Assembly: GCA_003224195.1 (NCBI GenBank) | Contig: QHYP01000229.1 | Location: 1 to 5,930 of the forward strand | Origin: Acidobacteriota bacterium | GTDB taxonomy: Bacteria > Acidobacteriota > Terriglobia > Acidiferrales > UBA7541 | DNA length: 5,930 nt | Direction: 5' to 3' | Part shown: piece after piece, positions 1 to 5,923 of the stretch | Layout: each line of letters opens with the position of its first letter | Numbering within the stretch: the first letter of the stretch is position 1 | Made by a program: the position numbers and the translations under genes | Notes under the pieces: generated by a model | The model's input: only the letters and a program-made list of their open reading frames with translations | The model's database searches: none | What the model was told of the DNA's origin: nothing

Positions 1-761
1 ATTTCCAGCAGTTGAAAGCGTGGTCCCAAGATTTCGCTGAGATGCTCGGCAACTTCCAGCACAATCCGGAACGCGCGCCACGAATTCTTAAGAGCGTTCT
101 GGAGATGGCTGATTACTTCCGTTCCGCCATGCGCGAGCAGCGTCTCCACCCTCATGACGGCCTTGTAAGTTCGTTGATGAATGCGGAAATTCAGGGCGAC
201 CGGTTAAGCGAGGAGGAAGTGGTCGCGAACTGCATTGTGACCATGGTGGGGGGGCAAGAGACCACCACCAACCTGATCGGAAACGGTGTGCTTGCCCTGC
301 TGCGGAATCCCGACCAACTCGAAAAACTCCGCTCCGATCTCTCGCTGATCCCATCGGCCGTAGAGGAGTTGCTGCGCTACGAAAGCCCCAGCCAGCATAC
401 TGCCCGCTTGGCTCCGGAAGATACGATTCTGGGTGGAAGGCGGATTCGAAAGCGCCAGGCTGTAATTGCGGTAATGGCCGCCGGGAATCGAGACCCGGAG
501 AGATTTCCTGATCCCGACCGCTTGGACATCACTCGCGCCGACAACCGGCATCTTGCGTTCGGGTGGGCGGCGCACTTCTGCTTCGGTGCGGCGCTGGCGC
601 GGATCGAAGGTCAGGTTGCCTTTGAGTTGATGCTGCGCCGGCTGCCCAATTGGGCACTTGAGTCCGGACCACTCGTCTGGCGCTCGAATCTCGGATTGCG
701 CGGTTTGACGAGGTTGCCGCTCCGCTTCGGCAAGCCACCGAGTACAATGACTGCGGCATAG
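1..761 (+). CDS. Cytochrome P450, C-terminal part (5' end outside window)
   Basis: Heme-thiolate monooxygenase, soluble bacterial type (CYP107-like in general look). The reading frame is open from the first base; the TTG at 12 is not taken as a start because coding-like sequence precedes it. About 250 of the usual 400 or so residues are visible. Counting from that TTG codon as residue 1, the I-helix oxygen-activation motif GGQETT is at 80-85, the K-helix ExxR is E119-R122, PERF is at 162-165, and the heme loop FGWAAHFCFG is at 183-192 with proximal Cys190 (codon 579-581). The heme loop has Ala where the usual FGxGxHxCxG has its second Gly. All catalytic landmarks of the C-terminal half are intact, so this is a working gene cut by the window edge, not a pseudogene. 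Lying 108 bases before an NRPS gene on the same strand, it is probably a tailoring oxidase for that product, acting on a free or carrier-bound substrate. Redox partners are not visible. The family is certain; the substrate is unknown. Confidence 0.93.
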   Translation, partial: FQQLKAWSQDFAEMLGNFQHNPERAPRILKSVLEMADYFRSAMREQRLHPHDGLVSSLMNAEIQGDRLSEEEVVANCIVTMVGGQETTTNLIGNGVLALLRNPDQLEKLRSDLSLIPSAVEELLRYESPSQHTARLAPEDTILGGRRIRKRQAVIAVMAAGNRDPERFPDPDRLDITRADNRHLAFGWAAHFCFGAALARIEGQVAFELMLRRLPNWALESGPLVWRSNLGLRGLTRLPLRFGKPPSTMTAA

Positions 762-777
762 GAAGATTAAAAGAACC

Positions 778-812
778 GTTCGACGGCACAACTTGAATGG
801 GTTGTGCCGAAC
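778..812 (+). promoter_or_regulatory. Bulged inverted repeat / hairpin in the P450-NRPS gap
   Basis: Left arm GTTC (778-781), a 3-base bulge (782-784) and GGCACAAC (785-792); 8-base loop (793-800); right arm GTTGTGCC (801-808) then GAAC (809-812). This gives 12 Watson-Crick pairs interrupted only by the bulge. No T-run follows, so it does not look like an intrinsic terminator. It could be an RNA structure that tunes expression or stability between the two genes, or an operator palindrome. The rest of the 762-869 gap shows no convincing -35/-10 pair. Confidence 0.45.
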
Positions 813-869
813 TGACGCAGACCAGCATGAGCGTTTTGCGGGAGGGCAGCAACCTACGTTCCCGACCAC

Positions 870-3800
870 TTGACCGTGAGAGAGACAGTGATACATCAAC
901 AGGAAAGCGACGCAAAGTCTGACCTTGCCCGACTTTCTGAAGCCAAGCGCAGGCTCCTTCAAAAATATCTACGCGGCAAGCCTGAAAAAGAGAAGGGCGA
1001 ACGGGCTCTGATCTGCCCTCGTCCACCCGGGGAACCTGTACCTCTATCTTTCGCTCAGCAACAGATATGGCTCCATGGGCAAATTGCGGGCGATGTCCCT
1101 TTCTATAACGAAAGTATCGCCGTTGACCGGCAAGGCCCGCTCGACGTGGCTGTGTTAGAGCGATGCTTGCTTGAAATTATTCGACGCCACGAGATCTGGC
1201 GCACGACGCTTGAAGCCGCGGCCGGCGAGCCCATCCAGATTGTTCACCCGGCTCCTCGCGTGTTTCCGCTGCCGACGACGGATTTACGCAAGCTTCCGGA
1301 AGCAGAGCGCGAGGCGGAAGCGGTGGGTTTGGCAACGGAGGATGCACAGCGTCCATTCGACTTGAAAACGGGTCCATTGATGCGTGCCTTGCTGGTACGC
1401 ATGGACGATGAGCGGCATCGCCTTTACATGACTGTTCATCAAATCATCTCCGACGCGGCATCCGCTTACCGGGTTTTCCTCCCCGAACTGGCGACACTTT
1501 ACGAAGCCTTTGCGGCGGGCAAGCCCTCGCCACTGCCGGACCTTCCCATTCAGTATGCAGACTTTGCGTACTGGCAGCGGAAAAGGTCGTCCGACCATAC
1601 CGGGTCCGAACACATGGCCTACTGGCGCAGGCAGCTAGCGGGCGAGCTTTCTCCGCTCCAGTGGCCCAGCGATCGTCCACGACCGCCGATCGAAACGCAT
1701 CGCGGTGCGATTCAAAGATTCACACTGCCCGCAGATTTAGTCAGGACGCTCAGGCACCTCAGCCAGCAGGAAAGAGCATCGCTTTACATGACTTTGCTGG
1801 CTGGGTTTGTCGCGCTGCTCCATCGTTATACGGGTCAAGAGGATATAACCGTGGGCAGCACGACTGCGGGCCGTAAGCAGGCTGAAGTTGAGCCCCTGCT
1901 AGGTTGTTTTATAAATCCGCTCGCGCTGCGGATCGACCTCTCAGGCAACCCCACGTTCCGGGAGTTACTGTCGCGTGTAAGGGGAGTGGTTCTGGACGCG
2001 TTGGCTCACGAAGACGCTCCTTTCCCCTACGTCGTAAGAGAGCTCCGACATAGGCCTGATCCCAGTCGAAATCCTCTGTTTCAGGTGATCCTTTCGCAGC
2101 AGCCCCAGATGCCCAGTATCGCCTCAGGGTGGGATCTAGTGACTGGGGAAATCTCCAATGGAGGTTCCAAGCTCGACTTGATGGTCGTGCTCGACGACCG
2201 CAGAGACCGTATCTTTGGGCCCATCACGTACAACCCCGATCTGTTCGACGACTCAGCCATCACGCAAATGGTCGGCAATTGGAAGACCCTGCTTACGGGC
2301 GCGGCCGCAGAGCCAGGAAAGCACATCGCGGAATTGCCTGTCTTGACCGACGCAGAGCGAAACCAGATTGTCGTCGAATGGAATGATAGGCGGGTGAATT
2401 ACCCCAGGGACCGCTGCCTACATGCACTCATTGAGGCCCAGGTGGAGCGGACGCCAGATGCCACGGCGGTCGTGTGCGAAGAGGAACGACTCAGCTATCG
2501 AGAGCTAAATGCTCGTGCCAATCAGCTTGCGCATCATCTTCGCAAGTTAGGAGTGGGTGCTGAAGTCTTGGTCGGCATTTGCATGGAACGGTCCGTCGAG
2601 ATGATGGTGGCCCTGTTGGGCATCCTGAAAGCTGGCGGAGCTTACGTGCCGCTGGATCCAGCGTACCCAGAAGAGCGACTCGCATTCATGATCAAGGATT
2701 CCGGATTGCAAGTCTTGATTACCCACGAGCCATTCCCCAGCACGTTGGGCGAGCAAGTGGAGAAGCTCGTCCGCATCGACAAAGATTGGCCCGTAATTTC
2801 TGAGGAGAGCCGAGAAAATCCGGCGACCGAGATTGAACCGGAAAACCTGGCGTATGTGATCTACACGTCGGGATCAACAGGTCGGCCCAAAGGGGTTCAG
2901 ATTTGTCATCGTTCGCTGGTCAATTTGCTGACGTCCATGCGAGCTCGGCCAGGGCTCACCGAGAAAGATTCTCTGCTGGCCGTCACCACGATATCGTTCG
3001 ATATCGCTGCTCTCGAGCTTTACCTGCCTCTAATGGTGGGCGCTTGCTGTGTGCTCGCCAGTCGCGAAGCGTCGCAGGACGGGCAGCGATTGTGGGGCAT
3101 GCTGGACCATTATGAGATTACGGTGATGCAAGCAACGCCGTCCACTTGGAAGCTATTGCTTGAATCGGGATGGCCGGGAAAAGCGGACTTGAAGATTCTC
3201 TGTGGCGGTGAGGCGATGCCCCGAGAACTAACCGAGCAGTTGATCCCTAGGGCATGCTCGGTCTGGAACATGTACGGCCCCACGGAAACTACCGTGTGGT
3301 CCAGCTTCCACCACGTCACATCATCCGCAGGCCTTATCCCGATTGGCCGCCCGATCGGGAACACCCAAATGTACGTGCTTGACCACAACATGCAGCCGGT
3401 GCCCGTGGGCGTGATTGGGGAGCTCTACATAGGCGGCGATGGTTTGGCGCGGGGCTACCGAAATCGTTCCGAATTGAACGCCGAGAAATTCATCCCGAAC
3501 CCGTTCGATTGCGAACCGGGTTCGCGCCTCTACAAAACGGGTGACCTTGCGCGCTATCGAATGGATGGAAATATTGAATGCCTGTGGCGGATAGACAATC
3601 AAGTGAAGATTCGTGGATTCCGGATCGAGTTGGGCGAGATCGAGTCCGTGCTGCGTGAGCATCAGGCCGTCCGTGATGCCTGCGTCATCGTTCGCGAGGA
3701 TCGTCCAGGTGATCCGCGCCTAGTGGCTTACGTCGTACTGGCAAAGGAAGAGTCCTCCTCGCTCAAAGACCTGCGCAACTTCCTGAAAGAGAAATTGCCC

Positions 3801-4160
3801 AGCTACATGGTCCCCATCGTTGTCGCACTGGAAAGGCTCCCATTAACAGCGAATGGAAAGTTGGATCGGCGCGCACTTCCGGTACCGGATCACGTGGAAT
3901 TGAGCGACGACCAATCTTTCGAAGGATTTCGTGAACCCATCGAAGAGCTGTTGGCGGGCATCTGGACGCACGTGCTCAAAGTGGAGCGGGTGAGCATCTA
4001 CGACAACTTTTTTGATTTGGGAGGTCACTCACTGTTGGCTACACAAGTGGTTGCCAGGCTGGAGAAGGAGCTAGGTTTGCGTATCAAGCCCAATGAACTC
4101 GCATTTCAAACTCTCGGGCAACTCGCAGCAAGTTGCAAAGAACGTTTGTATTGCCAATGA
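870..4160 (+). CDS. Nonribosomal peptide synthetase, single C-A-PCP module
   Basis: A 1096-residue cytoplasmic megasynthase subunit. It should activate one amino acid as an adenylate, load it on its own phosphopantetheine arm and, if the C domain works, join it to an upstream acyl or peptidyl group. Domain order: charged helical N-terminal stretch (1-50, with LSEAKRRLLQKYL at 22-34), condensation (about 57-480), adenylation (about 518-1003), carrier (about 1022-1090). The protein ends a few residues after the carrier, with no thioesterase, reductase or epimerase, so release must occur in trans or on another subunit. The start is uncertain: TTG870 gives the longest frame, GTG876 and GTG888 are alternatives. 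GGAGGG at 841-846 is too far from all of them, and GAGAGAG at 878-884 is rather close to GTG888. An in-frame stop at 828 bars any longer form. Its stop overlaps the next gene's ATG. Type of enzyme certain; product unknown. Confidence 0.96.
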   Translation: MTVRETVIHQQESDAKSDLARLSEAKRRLLQKYLRGKPEKEKGERALICPRPPGEPVPLSFAQQQIWLHGQIAGDVPFYNESIAVDRQGPLDVAVLERCLLEIIRRHEIWRTTLEAAAGEPIQIVHPAPRVFPLPTTDLRKLPEAEREAEAVGLATEDAQRPFDLKTGPLMRALLVRMDDERHRLYMTVHQIISDAASAYRVFLPELATLYEAFAAGKPSPLPDLPIQYADFAYWQRKRSSDHTGSEHMAYWRRQLAGELSPLQWPSDRPRPPIETHRGAIQRFTLPADLVRTLRHLSQQERASLYMTLLAGFVALLHRYTGQEDITVGSTTAGRKQAEVEPLLGCFINPLALRIDLSGNPTFRELLSRVRGVVLDALAHEDAPFPYVVRELRHRPDPSRNPLFQVILSQQPQMPSIASGWDLVTGEISNGGSKLDLMVVLDDRRDRIFGPITYNPDLFDDSAITQMVGNWKTLLTGAAAEPGKHIAELPVLTDAERNQIVVEWNDRRVNYPRDRCLHALIEAQVERTPDATAVVCEEERLSYRELNARANQLAHHLRKLGVGAEVLVGICMERSVEMMVALLGILKAGGAYVPLDPAYPEERLAFMIKDSGLQVLITHEPFPSTLGEQVEKLVRIDKDWPVISEESRENPATEIEPENLAYVIYTSGSTGRPKGVQICHRSLVNLLTSMRARPGLTEKDSLLAVTTISFDIAALELYLPLMVGACCVLASREASQDGQRLWGMLDHYEITVMQATPSTWKLLLESGWPGKADLKILCGGEAMPRELTEQLIPRACSVWNMYGPTETTVWSSFHHVTSSAGLIPIGRPIGNTQMYVLDHNMQPVPVGVIGELYIGGDGLARGYRNRSELNAEKFIPNPFDCEPGSRLYKTGDLARYRMDGNIECLWRIDNQVKIRGFRIELGEIESVLREHQAVRDACVIVREDRPGDPRLVAYVVLAKEESSSLKDLRNFLKEKLPSYMVPIVVALERLPLTANGKLDRRALPVPDHVELSDDQSFEGFREPIEELLAGIWTHVLKVERVSIYDNFFDLGGHSLLATQVVARLEKELGLRIKPNELAFQTLGQLAASCKERLYCQ
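1038..2309 (+). other. Condensation (C) domain with altered HHxxxDG motif
   Basis: NRPS residues about 57-480. Motifs seen in order: C1 LSFAQQQIW (59-67), C2 RHEIWRT (106-112), C3 HQIISDA (190-196), C4 YADFAYW (229-235), C5 LGCFINPLALR (344-354), C6 HEDAPFP (380-386), C7 SRNPLFQV (399-406). The later motifs are close to consensus for ordinary (LCL-like) C domains. C3 is not: the second His, the catalytic one in HHxxxDG, is Gln191 (CAA, 1440-1442), and the Gly is Ala196, while Asp195 is kept. C1 also has Gln where Arg is usual. The fold is surely present; catalysis is doubtful. Confidence 0.9.
2421..3878 (+). other. Adenylation (A) domain, predicted glycine-activating
   Basis: NRPS residues about 518-1003. 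Motifs: A1 LSYREL (541-546), A2 LKAGGAYVPLD (586-596), A3 YTSGSTGRPKG (665-675), A5 NMYGPTETT (800-808), A6 GELYIGGDGLARGY (850-863), A7 YKTGDL (888-893), A8 core RIDNQVKIRGFRIELGEIE (907-925), A9 LPSYMVP (976-982), A10 NGKLDR (995-1000). Aligning by hand to GrsA-PheA, the ten pocket residues read D711, I712, L715, Q754, L777, G779, M801, V809, W810, K997. From memory, DILQLGLIWK is a known glycine code; this differs only by two conservative changes, so glycine is the best guess. One oddity is Trp906 in place of the usual Gly just before the A8 Arg. All ATP-site landmarks are present. Confidence 0.85.
3933..4139 (+). other. Peptidyl carrier (PCP/T) domain
   Basis: NRPS residues about 1022-1090. 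The phosphopantetheine attachment motif DNFFDLGGHSLLATQ is at 1045-1059, with Ser1054 (codon 4029-4031) as the modified residue. The sequence is canonical, so the carrier should be convertible to the holo form by a phosphopantetheinyl transferase, which is not encoded in this window. Nothing resembling a thioesterase or a long docking tail follows. Confidence 0.93.
4157..4160 (+). other. ATGA stop-start overlap, NRPS to hydrolase 1
   Basis: The ATG of hydrolase 1 (4157-4159) overlaps the TGA of the NRPS (4158-4160). No good Shine-Dalgarno sequence lies just upstream, so translation of hydrolase 1 probably depends on ribosomes that finish the NRPS. This overlap decides the start over the in-frame TTG at 4133. 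Confidence 0.8.
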
Positions 4161-4966
4161 GGCAAGCGGAAAAAGTTGCGCCCTTCTATTTCGGCTCGCC
4201 CGATAAACTGCTCTTCGGATGCTACCATGAGCCGACCCTCGGGAGGCGCCGGAAGTGCGCAGTCGTTGTCTGTCAACCGGTGGGGCACGAATACATCAAT
4301 TCTCACCGGGCCCTTCGTCAGCTTGCCGCGCGCCTGTGTGACGCCGGGTTCCCGGTTCTGCGGTTTGACTACTACGGCTGCGGCGACTCGTCCGGCAGCA
4401 GGGAAGAGGGCACAATTCTTCAATGGCTGGAGGACGTCTCGACTGCCATTTCCGAGGTGAGGCGTAGGACGGCCGTGGTTCAAGTCTGCCTTATAGGACT
4501 CCGACTGGGCGGAACCCTGGCGATGATTGCCGCCGCTCAACGAGCCGATCCCGAAAGCATGGTTCTTTGGGATCCAGTGGTGAGCGGAAAGAGTTATCTC
4601 GACGGCTTACTTCGTTTGCAAAAAGAAATGCTCCGCTTTCGCCCGAAACCAAGCAGTGCACAAGAACCCCTGGGCTACTGGGACGTGCTCGGCTTTCCTC
4701 TGTCGCGTTTCCTCCGTGCCGAAATCGAAAAGATAGACCTTCTGCCCATTGCGGGGAGTCCGGCCAAGAATGTTCTGGTCATTCAAAGCGACCAAACGGC
4801 CGGCGAAGCTAAGTTGAAAGAACATTTGAGCCAAACGGAGGCTCGCCTCGAGTATCAGCGCTTCGATGCGCCTCAGATTTGGCGCCCAACCTCCGATGGC
4901 AGCTTGCTCGTACCCAGCCAGATACTCCACTCAATTGTTTCCTGGACCTACAGGGTGCACCCATGA
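4157..4966 (+). CDS. Alpha/beta-hydrolase-fold protein, probable pseudoenzyme (exosortase A-associated hydrolase-like)
   Basis: 269 residues, cytoplasmic, no signal peptide or membrane segment. It resembles the serine aminopeptidase/hydrolase proteins found as a pair in exosortase A loci. Fold landmarks are the segment around GHEY (43-46), RFDYYGCGDSSG (69-80) after the third strand, and WDPVVSGKSYLDGL (138-151). The nucleophile elbow, normally GxSxG, reads GLRLGG (114-119), with Arg116 (CGA, 4502-4504) in the nucleophile place. In the C-terminal region where the catalytic His is expected (about 236-253) there is no His, although Asp212 could stand for the acid; His258 lies in the final helix and is an unlikely substitute. 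I recall GLRLG-type elbows in relatives, so this may be a family trait and not a recent mutation. It is followed at once by a second hydrolase-fold gene, which suggests a partner, scaffold or substrate-binding role. Fold confident; function unknown. Confidence 0.87.
   Translation: MRQAEKVAPFYFGSPDKLLFGCYHEPTLGRRRKCAVVVCQPVGHEYINSHRALRQLAARLCDAGFPVLRFDYYGCGDSSGSREEGTILQWLEDVSTAISEVRRRTAVVQVCLIGLRLGGTLAMIAAAQRADPESMVLWDPVVSGKSYLDGLLRLQKEMLRFRPKPSSAQEPLGYWDVLGFPLSRFLRAEIEKIDLLPIAGSPAKNVLVIQSDQTAGEAKLKEHLSQTEARLEYQRFDAPQIWRPTSDGSLLVPSQILHSIVSWTYRVHP
4963..4966 (+). other. ATGA stop-start overlap, hydrolase 1 to hydrolase 2
   Basis: The ATG at 4963-4965 overlaps the TGA at 4964-4966. A weak AGGG (4952-4955) sits 7 bases before it. 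The arrangement repeats that of the preceding junction and supports balanced production of both hydrolases. It decides the start over the in-frame TTG at 4879, which would give a long overlap. Confidence 0.8.
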
Positions 4967-5907
4967 GAGAAGAGGCCGTCCTTTTCGGAGAAGTGAAATC
5001 CTTGATAGGGGTTCTGACCGATCCTCCAATGAGGAACGGGAATCACCCCAAGCCTGCCGTAATCTTGTTAAACCCGGGTATCGTGCACCGCGTTGCACCA
5101 GGACGCATTTACGTAAGAATGGCACGAGCATTGGCTGCCATGGGCTTCGTGGTTCTTCGGTTTGACTTCTCTGGAATCGGAGATAGCGCGGTCCGTTATG
5201 ACAATCTTCCCTTCGACAAGAGCGCTATAAGGGAAACGCAAGATGCTATGCGTTTTTTGGAGGCAACAAGGGGCGTCAGCCGTTTCATCTTGCTGGGCGG
5301 ATGCTCTGGAGCGCGCATTTCGCTCCAGACAGCCTGTTGTGACCCGCGAGTGGTAGGCACATTCCTGATCAACCTACAGATGACCGAAGATGAGGGCCAA
5401 AATTCAGATCAGATTACCCGCAGTGCGGCCTTTTATTATTGGAATTTCGCCCTCTTTGATCTTAAAAGCTGGTTCAAGTTGCTCACCGGAAAGGCCGATT
5501 ACCGAAATATCCTAAGGGCGCTCGGATTTCAGGCAAGGACGCAATTCGCTTCCCGACGAAAAATGTCTGCCGAATCGATTCAGCTCGCCGCTAATTTGCG
5601 AATGTTGGCCGAGCGGGGTACTCGTGTGACTTTCCTATATGCGGAAAGCGATCCACAACTAAATGATCTACGCGAGGCAGTTGGCCGCGAACTCAAGCAA
5701 TTATGCGCGTTGGGAAAGATAAGAGTGCAAATCATTCCGCGATCAGACCACACCTTTAGTTCTCTCCATGACCAGGAGAAACTCCTGAAAAAGATCTGCG
5801 TGTTGATCGATGCGATCACTCCGGCAACCGCGGGCGCGCTCAATCAACGCCAGGATCGGCCGCCTCAATCAGTGGAGGAAACCCTTCCACAGCACGGTGG
5901 GAATTAG
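4963..5907 (+). CDS. Alpha/beta hydrolase with putative cysteine nucleophile (exosortase A-associated hydrolase-like)
   Basis: 314 residues, cytoplasmic, no signal peptide. It opens with a strand leading to NPGIVHRVAPGR (37-48), a segment typical of the exosortase A-associated hydrolase/serine aminopeptidase group, then RFDFSGIGDS (66-75). The nucleophile elbow is GGCSGA (112-117). Aligned with GxSxGG, the nucleophile is Cys114 (TGC, 5302-5304); the alternative, Ser115, would need the elbow shifted by one. Asp230 in YAESDPQ (226-232) and His263 in SDHTF (261-265) fit the acid and base. A lid-like region (about 140-200) is rich in aromatic residues, including FYYWNF (157-162). The last 25 or so residues are polar and probably disordered. 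Likely reactions are hydrolysis or acyl transfer on an ester, thioester or amide. Next to an NRPS module that lacks a thioesterase, trans release or editing is plausible but inferred. Gene and fold are certain, substrate unknown. Confidence 0.9.
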   Translation: MREEAVLFGEVKSLIGVLTDPPMRNGNHPKPAVILLNPGIVHRVAPGRIYVRMARALAAMGFVVLRFDFSGIGDSAVRYDNLPFDKSAIRETQDAMRFLEATRGVSRFILLGGCSGARISLQTACCDPRVVGTFLINLQMTEDEGQNSDQITRSAAFYYWNFALFDLKSWFKLLTGKADYRNILRALGFQARTQFASRRKMSAESIQLAANLRMLAERGTRVTFLYAESDPQLNDLREAVGRELKQLCALGKIRVQIIPRSDHTFSSLHDQEKLLKKICVLIDAITPATAGALNQRQDRPPQSVEETLPQHGGN

Positions 5908-5919
5908 CGCAGATTCCCA
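5898..5919 (+). other. Small inverted repeat over the hydrolase 2 stop codon
   Basis: TGGGAAT (5898-5904), 8-base spacer containing the TAG stop, ATTCCCA (5913-5919): 7 perfect pairs. No T-run follows in the 11 bases left, so it is not an intrinsic terminator on what can be seen. It could be chance. Confidence 0.25.
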
Positions 5920-5923
5920 AGGA
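5919..5923 (+). promoter_or_regulatory. Possible ribosome binding site for a gene starting past the window
   Basis: AAGGA lies 12 bases after the hydrolase 2 stop and 7 bases before the window end, the right distance for a start codon just outside. If real, the operon continues. Its first bases overlap the right arm of the small inverted repeat. Weak evidence on its own. Confidence 0.25.

Noticed and set aside
778..812. Rho-independent terminator after the P450
   Set aside because: The stem is good but no T-run follows; the next bases are mixed.
827..922. ATG-started 31-codon frame spanning the NRPS start
   Set aside because: Out of frame with the NRPS, no good ribosome binding site, and no recognisable peptide. 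A leader role cannot be excluded but nothing supports it.
204..962. Long reverse-strand open frame (252 codons) opposite the P450
   Set aside because: It lies antisense to a P450 with every expected motif, shows no recognisable domain and is rich in Arg, Cys and Ser, as usual for frames shadowing a GC-rich gene.
2989..3006. Direct repeat CGATATCG twice in 18 bases
   Set aside because: It encodes the A4 core region (SFDIA) of the adenylation domain and has no further copies nearby.
3511..3525. Palindrome with arms GCGAACC and GGTTCGC
   Set aside because: It lies inside the adenylation domain between motifs A6 and A7 and fits ordinary codons; most likely chance.
4133..4156. TTG start for hydrolase 1, eight residues upstream
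   Set aside because: The ATG at 4157 makes the standard ATGA overlap and the recognisable sequence begins after it.
4879..4962. TTG start for hydrolase 2, 28 residues upstream
   Set aside because: It would overlap hydrolase 1 by 88 bases. The ATG at 4963 has an ATGA overlap and a weak AGGG at a good distance.
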